DNA of 64,000 nucleotides, from NCBI GenBank assembly GCA_026874595.1, contig CM049311.1, forward strand, positions 42,161,676 to 42,225,675, in the 5' to 3' direction. Each line of letters opens with the position of its first letter. Within the stretch, counting starts at the first letter, position 1. Shown here piece by piece: positions 22,350 to 32,059 of the stretch. The position numbers and the translations under genes were made by a program. The notes under the pieces are model-generated. The model made no database searches and was not told where the DNA came from. It saw only the letters and a program-made list of their open reading frames with translations. This DNA comes from Sipunculus nudus (Eukaryota; Annelida; Sipuncula; Golfingiida; Sipunculidae).

Positions 22350-24383
22350 ATGAACAAAGCTAACTTCAACTACTCTTTGAAAAACATTCCCATCCCTAGT
22401 AATCTGTCCTATACCAAATCCCTGATAAGTAAAGTTGAAAGCCTACTTCGGAGAATGCGATGGAAGGTATTCCATTTCGAAAACCCTGGTCAAACTTCAG
22501 ATAAACAAAACTATGGATTCAAAACCACATATTCACCCCCTCATTGCGAACACCTCAGGGCATTTGAAAGTGATATCTACGAAATGGTCCGGAACATTGA
22601 ATTTCAGCACTCACACAATGCATTCCAGAAACAAATGGCCAATGACATCAAAACAATCAGACAATCTGACAATCTCCTAGTACAGGCAGATAAGACAACC
22701 AACCTGTACAGTATGCCGAAAGAACACTACAATAAACTTCTTACAGAAAACATCACTAAGACATACAAAAAGGCAGACAGAAATATCTGTAAAAATATCA
22801 GTACAGAAGCCAAAGAAATAGCCGGTTCCCTTAACCTAGCAGACCGCATCGAAGTCATGGCCGAGCGCAATGCTTACATTACTTTGAAAGACCACAAGGA
22901 TAATTTTGAACAAAACCCCAAGTGCAGATTGATTAATCCAGCAAAATCTGAAATAGGTATCATTAGCAAAAAGCACTTGGAAAAAATTAATAGCCAACTG
23001 AGACTGAAAACCAAACTCAACCAGTGGCAAAATACCGCACAGGTAATATCTTGGTTCAAGAAATTGAAGCTGAAACAAAAATCTAAGTTCATAAAGTTTG
23101 ATATTGTTGACTTTTACCCCTCGATCACAGAAGATCTTCTCATGAAAGCCCTCAAATTTGCCAAAACCATGGTCTCCATTCCAGAGGATGTTATCAAAAC
23201 CATCCTGCACAGCAGGAAAAGCTTACTGTTTAGCAACGGTAACACCTGGGTGAAAAAAGATCACACTAGTTTTGACGTCACCATGGGCAGTTTTGATGGC
23301 GCTGAAGTATGCGAAATTGTTGGTTTATACATCCTAGATATGTTGAAAAAGGAATTTGGTGTAAATGCTCTAGGCCTGTATCGTGATGACGGTTTAGGTT
23401 ATCTCCCAAACATGTCTGGACCCAAAGCAGACAGCACCCGTAAGAAAATGATCAAACTCTTTTCCAATGTTGGGTTAAAGATAACCATTGAAACTAACCT
23501 GACCTGCACAGATTTCTTAGACGTAACATTTGACCTCCAAAATGACGTCTTCTACCCTTACAGAAAACCGAACAATGAACCTCTCTATATCCACGCACAA
23601 TCCAATCACCCCCCAGCTATCATTAGGCAGATACCTATGATGATCAGTAAACGTGTTTCTGACAACTCCTGCAATAAAGAGCTATTTATGAAAGCCAAAC
23701 CCATGTATGATGAAGCTTTAGCGAAAAGCGGGTTCTCAGAAAGCTTAAAATATGTTGAACCAACAGTGAAAAGCAAGAGAAACAGGAAAAGGAAAATAAT
23801 ATGGTTTAATCCACCCTACAGCCGTCATGTAAAAACCAACATTGGCAGAAAATTCATGAAACTAGTTGAAAAACACTTCCCTCAACATCACAGGTACCAC
23901 AGGTTATTCAACAGGAACAATTTGAAAATTAGCTACAGCTGTCTACCCAACATGTCTAACCTGATCAGCAAACATAATATGAAGGTTCTAAATTCTGACA
24001 ATGCTGTGAATGCACCCCAAAAACAATGTAACTGCCGTAAAAAAGACGAATGTCCTATGAATGGTCAATGTCAGCTGAAATGCATTGTCTATAAAGCAAC
24101 AGTTAGAACAGACAATGACGTGAAACACTACATAGGGTGTACTGAAGGTGATTTCAAGACAAGATATAATAACCACAAGCAATCCTTTCGGAACAGATCC
24201 CACGCTAAAAACACTGAACTGTCTAAACACATTTGGTCACTAAAAGACAACAATATCAATTACAAGCTCTCCTGGGAAATATCTGCCAAGGCAGCACCTT
24301 ACTTCTGTGGGACTAGGAAGTGTGATCTCTGCTTGTCTGAAAAGCTACTTATAGCTACGGCCCCCCCCCTGGATCATTGTTGA
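22350..24383 (+). CDS. PLE unit 6: longest intact RT + GIY-YIG ORF (677 aa)
   Basis: This is the only unit whose frame runs from the ATG through RT motifs A (FDIVDFYPSI), B and C (YRDD) and the whole GIY-YIG nuclease (VY..HYIG, Arg605) without interruption. The one defect is a C run of 9 instead of 7 near 24361. It replaces the last ~27 residues with LDHC and a stop at 24383; the native TAG lies at 24452-24454. It also has C351Y and F352L just after the YRDD box, a place that may matter for RT. Whether the short tail is needed is unknown, so this copy may be functional. Start choice as in unit 1. Confidence 0.88.
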   Translation: MNKANFNYSLKNIPIPSNLSYTKSLISKVESLLRRMRWKVFHFENPGQTSDKQNYGFKTTYSPPHCEHLRAFESDIYEMVRNIEFQHSHNAFQKQMANDIKTIRQSDNLLVQADKTTNLYSMPKEHYNKLLTENITKTYKKADRNICKNISTEAKEIAGSLNLADRIEVMAERNAYITLKDHKDNFEQNPKCRLINPAKSEIGIISKKHLEKINSQLRLKTKLNQWQNTAQVISWFKKLKLKQKSKFIKFDIVDFYPSITEDLLMKALKFAKTMVSIPEDVIKTILHSRKSLLFSNGNTWVKKDHTSFDVTMGSFDGAEVCEIVGLYILDMLKKEFGVNALGLYRDDGLGYLPNMSGPKADSTRKKMIKLFSNVGLKITIETNLTCTDFLDVTFDLQNDVFYPYRKPNNEPLYIHAQSNHPPAIIRQIPMMISKRVSDNSCNKELFMKAKPMYDEALAKSGFSESLKYVEPTVKSKRNRKRKIIWFNPPYSRHVKTNIGRKFMKLVEKHFPQHHRYHRLFNRNNLKISYSCLPNMSNLISKHNMKVLNSDNAVNAPQKQCNCRKKDECPMNGQCQLKCIVYKATVRTDNDVKHYIGCTEGDFKTRYNNHKQSFRNRSHAKNTELSKHIWSLKDNNINYKLSWEISAKAAPYFCGTRKCDLCLSEKLLIATAPPLDHC

Positions 24384-24438
24384 ACTCAAGAGCTGAAATT
24401 CTCTCCAAGTGCCGCCATCAAAACAAATTCACCCTGAA

Positions 24439-25150
24439 ATATTTTAAAACCTAGCATTCGTACTAATATTCAGCGTGCCCCCTTAACCCCATCCCCCCCC
24501 CCCCAACGAGGATCCGCTGGGCAGACTCATTTGTTCAGGTAGTTGTTCTCTCACTACTGGCTCGTGGAGTCCATTGGATGACAGGAAAGTTCTACTTTAT
24601 CCTGGTCTAATGGGCTTTACGACCTTCAGCTAGGAGACTTGCACCACTTGGTATGGGTATAGTATATTTGCCTTTTATATTGTATATTTGCCTTTTATAT
24701 TGTATATTTGCCTTGTATATTGTGTATTTTCACAGTATATGTGTATTTTTATCATATCATATGTATACTACTAATATTTTCACTGCTTCCAAGGCCCTAT
24801 TAGAAATCATTTCAATATGCTGATTGAGCATCCTGGTTATATCTTTGTATTATATTTACTATTTACTACATTATATAACCTCTTTGCCCTGCCCTGTTAT
24901 GTTCCAGTATCGCACGTGTACCCCGACCAATCCTATTGTGCACCCGAGAACAATAGGATCAGTGTCAGTCTTTCACATGCCCCCCCCCCCCACCCGAATC
25001 GCACAAAGCATAATCTCGTAATCTCGTAAAGTCTCGGCTTTTCAAACCACGACGTTAGCTTCATTCTAACCACTTTCACCTGATGATCGGGTCGCATCCC
25101 GTGAAACAGTCTGTTGTGAATTAACAGTGTTGTTTTTCTCCAGAGTTATA
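24439..25150 (+). repeat. PLE pLTR 7 (terminal)
   Basis: This copy closes the array. It matches the others up to CAGAGTTATA (25141-25150) and then runs into TA repeats instead of the internal CCGCTCTGG, which defines the pLTR's 3' edge at 35 nt past the ribozyme cut. Confidence 0.88.
25071..25129 (+). ncRNA. Hammerhead ribozyme, pLTR 7
   Basis: Unchanged from pLTR 1. Core CTGATGA at 25080-25086; predicted cut after 25115, the last in the array. Confidence 0.82.
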
Positions 25151-25151
25151 T

Positions 25152-25205
<54 letters not shown>

Positions 25206-25309
25206 TACTACTACTACTACTACTACTACAGAATAAACCGACTTTTATATATCACGCTGCCTTGCTTTCACCGGGTGACCTGGGCATTTGCCGGGAACAC
25301 CCGTTACAT
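25151..25309 (+). repeat. Gypsy 5' LTR, right part, with (TA)n and (CTA)n
   Basis: After the array come TA repeats (25148-25204) and an ACT/CTA triplet run (25204-25229). An AATAAA signal (25232) follows, and then a GC-richer stretch ending CCCGTTACA at 25309. The terminal CA and the primer-site-like sequence right after it mark an LTR 3' end. Confidence 0.55.
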
Positions 25310-25311
25310 TT

Positions 25312-25331
25312 TGGTGCCCCGAGTGAGGACC
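25312..25331 (+). promoter_or_regulatory. Probable primer-binding site of the Gypsy element
   Basis: TGGTGCCCCGAGTGAGGAC begins with TGG, the complement of a tRNA CCA end, a few bases after the LTR. The matching tRNA was not identified. Confidence 0.5.
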
Positions 25332-26158
25332 ATCTCTGGGTGAAGTCGATGTCCATGTGTGCGTCCCGCCGACGATGTCACTTGAGATGATCGTTTTCCT
25401 GACTTCCAAACCACCGGTGGATAATAATTATAATTGATTGGTGTTTGTGCACAACACCATTACACATGACCAGAGTGGACTTTTCGTGGGCTCTCTAGGA
25501 CACTGGTTCCCTGTGTTCCAACTTCGCTTCGCTTCAGTGCCTTACACTGTAAACGCTGCTTTGCCATTGTTCTACGCTCGTGTGTTCTTTGTTTGTGTTC
25601 CTGGACTATCGTCAATATGTACTCCGTGCACGGAGACTTCGTCTGAAGGGCCCTGGCGAACGTCACTCTCCTTGAAGAAGACACACGGTATTGTTTGACA
25701 TTTTCCATTAACTGCTTGAACTTTTCTTCTTTTTTTTTTGTTATTGTCCATAGAATTGTGCTTAAATAATCATATATTATGATGTGTAAGGTATTATTGC
25801 ACGCTTTTGAATTTTAAGTGATCATTGAATTGCTGTTCTGACTGTAAAATATTTTCACAGTTTAGTATTAGTAATTTGAATTGCATATAAAGGGTATTAT
25901 CCGTTGTTCCGGTTTGAGGTTACCATGATTGGTCACGTGTTCTATTGTCATCAGGCCTCGTGGTCTCGGTAATGTAAACAATGGCACAGCAACTAATCAC
26001 TAACAATTGCCATTAATTTAACATTCTGACTACATGAACCTGCTAGTATTTGACCATCGTAGGACGACCTAAGACAGTTTACATCATTACTTCTGTCTGT
26101 CATTGTCTTCAAAGACCACATTCCATCCCATTTATTCATACATTTGCATTAAAAAGAG
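25332..26158 (+). other. Gypsy leader, no gene seen
   Basis: An AT-rich untranslated leader lies between the primer site and the first gag ATG. An 86-codon open frame at 25438-25698 shows no domain and is probably chance. Confidence 0.5.
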
Positions 26159-27456
26159 ATGGATGTTAAATCAGTTGACATAACACGGGTCGTCTCCATT
26201 CAAGGACTACCTTCTGATGTTAACGAATCTGAGATTATTGAGCAGTTCTCGCAAATTGAAACTCCACACGTTTTTCTTGTTAGAGAAGCACATACTGGTG
26301 GTTGCACTGGCCGCGGGTTTGTAGTTTTGGAATCTATGACTCCGCCAAACAGGCCATAGATAAGCTAACAGGTAGCTCCTTACAAAGGGATTCAAATATC
26401 AAAATCTCTCTTGAGCATGCTGGGGTTTTCTCCATTACTGAGGTGTCTCACCTGATTCACAACAAAATGCTCGATTGTTAAATCCTTCTGCCTTTCAGGT
26501 ATCCGAAGGTAGACGTATCTCAGAGATAGTAACAAAGCTCGAATTTCTTTCAGATTTCTAGGTAAATCAGATTTAAGTAGAGTTTAAACACAGAAGGGGT
26601 GATGCCATTCAGGTGCCAGCTGGGGCAACTGGTTACAGTATAATATCTCCAAAGCTTCCTTCTTTTTCAAGGAATCATGATAAAAGCGGTAGCTACGAAC
26701 AATGGCGCTCCCATCTCTAGTCTATGATAAAAGCTGGCGTAACACCAGATTCTCAGATATTGTCAGCGATTCACCAGTCTGTTAGGGAAACGGCAGGTAT
26801 TGTTCTATTACATATGCCTGATGAATCCACTCCTACAGATATACTAAATAAATTTGACAGGTACTTCGGTAATGTGATCCCCACAGAGGTACTTATCCAG
26901 CAGTTCCACTCTTGTAAACAAGATGTCAAAAAGGATATAGTTAACTGGAGCTGCAGGCTTAATAGACAGACCTCATAAATCCTATACCTCATAGGGAATA
27001 TGAGCAAATGCTTCGCTCTAGATTCTGGAATGGACTGCATTCCAAATATATTAAAGAAGCCTTGCGTCATAGGTATGATAATGAGGAAGAACAAGATGAA
27101 CTGTTTGCAGCCGCCCGGGCTTTAGAGTCCGAAGTAGCACATAGTTCACAGGTGAAGGTTGCATCGTCCAATTAAATTTCTCAACGAGGGGTTAAATCTT
27201 CGTCTTCTGAGAGCTTTGTGCTGGAGCAGATAAATAACAAACTGTCTACCCCAGAGAATCGCATATCAAAACTTGAACGATCTCAGACGTCAAAAACGAA
27301 TCAACCATCACATGCTCAGGTTGACGTTCGTAAAAGTAATACTGTCTCGGACGAAATCGTTTGCTCTCGTTGCCATCGTAACACACATACTGTTGACAAA
27401 TGTCATGCTAAACGAGACAAATACGGTAAAATCCTAAAAAAACTAAGTCACCCCTG
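26159..27456 (+). pseudogene. Gypsy gag: RRM-like domain, capsid, CCHC knuckle
   Basis: Decayed coding region read across frameshifts. The N terminus (26174-26425) reads like an RNA-recognition motif: VVSIQGLP as RNP2-like strand, GRGFVVLES as RNP1-like strand, and after a frameshift near 26335 a DSAKQAIDKLTG helix. A capsid-like part follows (about 26697-27172), beginning EQWRSHL, then a stop, then SMIKAGVTPDSQIL. It resembles Ty3/Gypsy and PNMA-type gag. A zinc knuckle C-x2-C-x4-H-x4-C (CSRCHRNTHTVDKC) lies near 27361-27402. Stops at 26357, 26479, 26720 and 27173 and several frame changes make it non-functional. An N-terminal RRM-like fold is also known in PNMA proteins, which derive from Gypsy gag. 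Confidence 0.72.
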
Positions 27457-27544
27457 ATCAGTCGTGGGAGGACACGGGTTCAGATAATACGATTCCCACA
27501 ACAAATATATGTACCCAGAATGTCCCTCTCGTAGGTGAAACCCA

Positions 27545-27905
27545 GGTTGTTGACATGATTGCAAATTGTATTAAATGAAAAGGTCCTTTAGATACAGGTT
27601 CCCAAGTCTCTACTGTTGATGAGTGGTTTTATGAAAAACACCTCAACCCGCCAGACTTAGTCCCTGTGGAGGAGATGATGGATCTCCGGCAACTAGACGG
27701 GAAGCAGGTAGAGGACTGTGGTATCGTCCCTGTTGACCTAAGGCTTTCTAATATACATTCTCAAATATTTTCTTTGTCAGTATTGGTAATGAAAAATACA
27801 CATTTCAATTCCAATATTCCATTTTTATTGGTACGAATGTCCTAAAATCATGTTTAAATTTTCTACCAACAAATGCTGGTCCAAATTTCATTCAAAGTGT
27901 ACACA
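27545..27905 (+). pseudogene. Gypsy aspartic protease
   Basis: LDTGSQVSTVDEW (about 27590-27628) is the active-site loop of a retroviral-type aspartic protease. About 80 codons later a GTNVL-like segment (near 27832) sits where the second conserved motif is expected, one frame away. A TGA just upstream of the active-site loop (near 27575) and the later frameshift break it. The role would have been polyprotein processing. Confidence 0.7.
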
Positions 27906-29817
27906 TGTCAGAACCATGGAAGATTGCAATTAAATGTATGACGAAAAGGGAACAGAAGTCACTTAATAAATGTGGTCATGTATTATCCACCAAGTTTACA
28001 GTAATACCTGCTCAGAGTGATATCACTATAAATGGTTTATCTAGAGGTTGTACAACAGGAAAAACTCTTGTTTTAACTGATGTGGATGTACTCCACAGAT
28101 TTGCCAACTGGATTGATTCTTCTTCCTTGTGTCCAAGAACTTGATTTGTCCATAGGTACAAGTCACAGAATTCCAGTACAGGTTAGAAACATCATAACAC
28201 ATTCCATCACTATCCCAGCAAAAGTAATTGTCTGTAACATACAGGAAGCTACCTTCGTAAACTAAATTACACCATCTTCTCAACCATCTGATGATAAATT
28301 CTTTAGCATGTTCAAATTCGGTCAAGATTTGTCACAATCTGAATCTAACCTACTACAACAACTGTTACATAAATGGAAACATATATTTTCCTTAATTAAT
28401 ACAGATCTTGGACATACCAGTGTAGAAAAACACCGTATTGTGTTAACGAACAACGAACCATTCAGGGAGCAATATCGTCGTATCCCTCCACAATTATATG
28501 ATGAGGTAAAACAACATCTGAGAGAGATGCTAGATCAAAAGTAATAAAGGAGAGCAGAAGTCCGTTTGCTAGTCCAGTGGTCCTTGTCAGAAAAAGTGAC
28601 GGGACTCTTCGGTTCTGTATTGATTATAGAACCCTAAATAGCAGAACTGTCAGAGACGTTCATTCCTTGCCAAGAATCGATGAAACCTTAAATTCTTTAA
28701 TTGGCGCTCAATACTTTTCCTCTCTAGATTTGAAGTCCGGTTACTGGCAGGTTGAGTTAGCAGATGAAGATAAAGATAAAACAGCATTTACATTAGGTCC
28801 CCTCGGTTTTTATCAATGGAAACCATGCCGTTCGGTTTGGTGAGCGCGCCAGCCTCATTCCAAAGATTAATGCAAAAGACCATGGAAGATCTCCATTTAA
28901 AAGAATGTCTGCTCTATCTTGACGACACAATCGTATTCTCTGCCACCTTTGAGGAACACCTCAATCGCTTGAATAACATCTTTTAGCCTCTGTATGATGC
29001 AGGCTTAATACTAAAGTCATCAAAGTGCCAGCTAATGCAAAACAAAGTCAAATACCTAGGACACATAGTCTCAAAGGAAGGAATACAAACTGACCAGAGT
29101 AAAATAAATGCCCTCAAAGAATGGCCTGTACCTAAACGTGTCATTGATGTGCGCTGTTTCTTAGGCTTTGCGAGTTTCTATCGTAGATTTGTCCCTGGAT
29201 TTGCAAAAATCGCAAAACCATCACATGACGTACTGAAAGGTCACCATATTCAGAATAAAACAAAAACCAGCAATCTTACCATAAAGAAAATTCCATCCCA
29301 ACCAAACTTTAACTGGTCACAACAACATCAAGTAGCATTTGATCTATTAATAGGACTGCTTTCTTCTGCTCCTGTACTAGCGTTTGCATATCTCTCTCGT
29401 CCGTTTATTGTTCATACAAATGCAAGTTTTGATGGGATCTCTGGTATTCTCTACCAGGAGCGGGATGGCCAGAAAAGACCGATAGCTTATGCTAGCCGTA
29501 GCCAAACTCCATCCGAGTCTCGGTAACCTATTCATAAGTTCTAGTTCTTGGCTTTGAAGTGGTGTGTAACCGACAAATTTAAAGAGTATTTTTATGGATC
29601 ATGGTTTACAGTGTACACAGATAACAACCCTTTAACTTATATCATGTCCTCTGCAAAATTAGATGCAACAGGTCAAAGATGGGTATCGGAATTGGCTAAT
29701 TACAACTTCAACATTCAATATAAAGCCGGCAAATACAACATCGATGTCGATGCACTTTCAAGTATACCTCGAATGTCAGCAGAAAAGCAGAACCAAAACC
29801 ATCACTGTATGACGTAA
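27905..29817 (+). pseudogene. Gypsy reverse transcriptase and RNase H
   Basis: Linker frames (27905-28544) lead into RT. FCIDYRTLN (~28615), SLDLKSGYWQVEL (~28726) and PLGFYQW (~28799) come first, then after a frameshift PFGLVSAPASFQRLM and the catalytic LLYLDDTIVFS box (~28912-28944). A stop at 28984 follows, then the connection GHIVSKEGI and FLGFASFYRRFVPGF. RNase H follows with TNASFDGISGILYQ (29419 on; the catalytic Asp of the usual TDAS is Asn here), an HKF-stop where the HKLE glutamate is expected (stop at ~29540), and YTDNNPLTY (~29605). The domain order RT-RNase H-integrase identifies Ty3/Gypsy. It is clearly dead. Confidence 0.9.
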
Positions 29818-29837
29818 TAAAAGCTGTTTGTCAATCA

Positions 29838-31566
29838 GTGACCATACTATCTCCTATAATATGTAGTCTTACCTATGACCTATCCAATGCTGTTCCATCA
29901 AGTGATCCTTTCGATATCCTTGGACAAACACGATTAGACGTAGCTAAGGAACAAATTCTGGATTCGACTCTGAAACCATTCATTTTGTATTTCAGAGACA
30001 ATAACGTCATAACAAGAAAGACTTGACTCATCCTGATCAAATAATTCTTTTCAGACGAATAGATAGTCTTGTGCTACGGGATGACATACTATATCGTAAA
30101 CGTACACTGAATGGCAAAATTCAATATCAAATGGTTATACCTAGCAGTCTACGTAAAGTTGCTTTATCTGGTATTCATGGCAATGTTAAGCATCTAGGTC
30201 GTAATCGGTCTCTCTATCTTGCCCGATTTTACTGGCCGAAAACGTCTAAAGACATAGATTATACATTAAAAAATGTCCACGTTGTATAAGGCGGAAGTCC
30301 CCTCCAGGAAAAGCTCCTTTGGTGCCGATAAAACCTACACAACCAATGGAACTCCCTGTGTGTTGATTATCTTAGCCTTGAGCCATCTAAAGGTGGAGTT
30401 GAAAACATTCTGGTCATGACCGATAATTTCACCCGCTATGCTATGGCAGTTCCTTGTCGCAATACCACGGCAAAAACCACAGCTAAGTACTCTTTGACAC
30501 CTTTGTCCAACACCATGGCTTTCCAGCCCGCCTACACAGTGAACAGGGCATGCAGACAATTTGAATCTAAAATCATCAAAGAACTATGCCGACTAGCTGG
30601 TATACATAAATCACGATGTACACCGTACCATCCGATGGGGAACGGGCAAAGAGAAAGGTTTAACCGTAGTCTAATCAGTATGTTGGTTACTCTTGAGGAA
30701 GAGAAAAAGAAAAACTGGAAAGAATACGTAAGTGCTCTAACTATTGCATATAATTGTACGAAAAATAACGCAACCGGTTATACTCCTTTCTATTTAATGT
30801 TTGGTCGTCATCCACGCCTCCATATTGATATAGTACTTGGTACTAACAACAATCCTAACCATCAAAATTACAACACATATGTTACCGATCTCAAAGACCA
30901 ACTTTCTTCTGCCTATGATATTGCTCAGCGTGAATCCCTCTCGTCCAGGTATCACCACAAACGGTTGTATGATAAACGTGCTCGTAATGCGGTGCTGGGT
31001 ATTGGAGATCACGTCTTAGTAAGAAAGGTAGGGCTAATTGGGAAACAAAAACTGGCCATTAATGGGAAGTGCAGGTGTACGAGGTAATGGGACAACCCAA
31101 TATGGATATTCCAGTCTATGTCGTTTGCCCCTTGGGTAATAAAAGACGTACTCGTACCTTGCATCGCAATCTAATCCTGCCATATACAGGGTTTCCAGTC
31201 GACACTAAACCGACACCATTAACTACGACCACACGCAAACCAAATGATACATCATCAGAGTCAGAAGAGTCTTCAACAGATGATGACCTTATGTTCACTA
31301 TAATAACACCACCAAACAATGATCCTCACAATAGTTGTTCTGACGATGTGAGTGCGTTACATTTAGAACTTAAATTATTATCGGATGATATGGATGAAAC
31401 TATTGCATCTGATCATCCAGATGTTCCCCCGATAAATAGTTCTAATGATGATGTTAATACTCCTATTGATAATGTAAATACTGCAGGTCTTAACGATGAA
31501 GACAATGGTGTGTTGGGTGATACTGATACGTCACAACTACATGACCATGACGTCATGTCATCACAT
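29838..31566 (+). pseudogene. Gypsy integrase and acidic tail, up to the LTR insertion
   Basis: Zinc-binding HHCC domain: GIHGNVKHLGRNRSL (~30170-30214), then in another frame KCPRCIRRKSPPG (~30269). Catalytic core: VDYL then VMTDNFTRYA (30410-30440). The HSDQG-like second acidic position reads HSEQG around 30537 (Asp to Glu), and YHPMGNGQRERFNRSL (~30628) has the final Glu. A GPY/F-like C-terminal part (GDHVLVRKVG, 31003) is followed by RTRTLHRNLILPY (~31148) and a Ser/Asp-rich tail. The tail is cut at 31566 by the LTR element and resumes after 37996. No envelope gene was seen. Confidence 0.88.
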
Positions 31567-32044
31567 TGTAACATTTTTGCCCTCCCTTTGACCTTGCCGG
31601 GGAGGGGCATCAACACTGATTGACAGTCGATATAGAGATGCCCCAGAGCCAATCACAGGCAGCTAAGGACTTTGTCCCTCTGGGATAAAACCCCCTTGCC
31701 CTGGCGATTCTCCCTCTCTTGGATCATCGAGCAGTGGACCCCTGTGCCTGCCCTCTGTGGCAGGCAGAGGGTATATGGCTTCTTTTTCACCTTGGGGTTG
31801 GTTTTACGACAATGTCGGCTACCCAGGTGAAGAGCCACCCACATCCAAAGAGCAGTCCTTTTATCTAGTCTTGTAAGTATCTTTTTGTTTCATTTATAAG
31901 TCTAGATAATAATATGCAGTCCTGATATTTTGAAGGTTTAGGCTCTAAATTTTATTCCAATAAAAAGTGTTATTTTATCTCTTTAAATTGTGCGAGTGCA
32001 TGTTGCCAAGCCCAATTTCCTCCCAGAATAAATAAGCAGCTACA
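31567..32044 (+). repeat. 5' LTR of the nested element
   Basis: 478 bp, TG...CA ends. It differs from the 3' LTR mainly at CTAGTCTTGTAAG (31867) versus CTAGTTCTTAAG. It contains AATAAAA (31960), a polyadenylation signal. Confidence 0.93.
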
Positions 32045-32046
32045 TC

Positions 32047-32059
32047 TGGCGAGCGATGC
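32047..32059 (+). promoter_or_regulatory. Candidate primer-binding site of the nested element
   Basis: TGGCGAGCGATGC starts 2 nt after the LTR. The TGG matches a tRNA CCA end; the tRNA was not identified. Confidence 0.45.

Larger units (their letters stand above)
6787..25150 (+). mobile_element. Head-to-tail array of a Penelope-like retroelement (7 pLTRs, 6 coding units)
   Basis: Six near-identical units have ORF starts at 7655, 10596, 13518, 16462, 19403 and 22350 (steps 2941, 2922, 2944, 2941, 2947). The order is pLTR-internal repeated six times, then a seventh pLTR. The left junction enters at the last bases of the ORF (TTTTAAAACCTAG); the right junction leaves after CAGAGTTATA. Both junctions abut TA tracts. 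The encoded protein has the Penelope RT (YRDD box) and a C-terminal GIY-YIG endonuclease, and each pLTR holds a hammerhead ribozyme; both are established PLE features. Tandem PLE copies sharing pLTRs are known, but an array this long and this homogeneous is notable. Confidence 0.93.

Noticed and set aside
7655-24383. Naiad-type PLE with N-terminal GIY-YIG and selenocysteine codons
   Set aside because: Here the nuclease is C-terminal and no in-frame TGA cluster or SECIS-like element was seen, so it is a canonical-order PLE.
25438-25708. Possible small gene in the Gypsy leader on either strand
   Set aside because: Opposite-strand open frames of equal length, no domain, located in an expected untranslated leader.
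26159-31566. Endogenous retrovirus with an envelope gene
   Set aside because: No signal peptide, transmembrane or glycoprotein-like frame follows the integrase; the tail is an acidic pol extension.
31653-31844. 63-codon minus-strand frame repeated at 37602-37793
   Set aside because: It lies in the two LTR copies; duplicated only because the LTR is duplicated.
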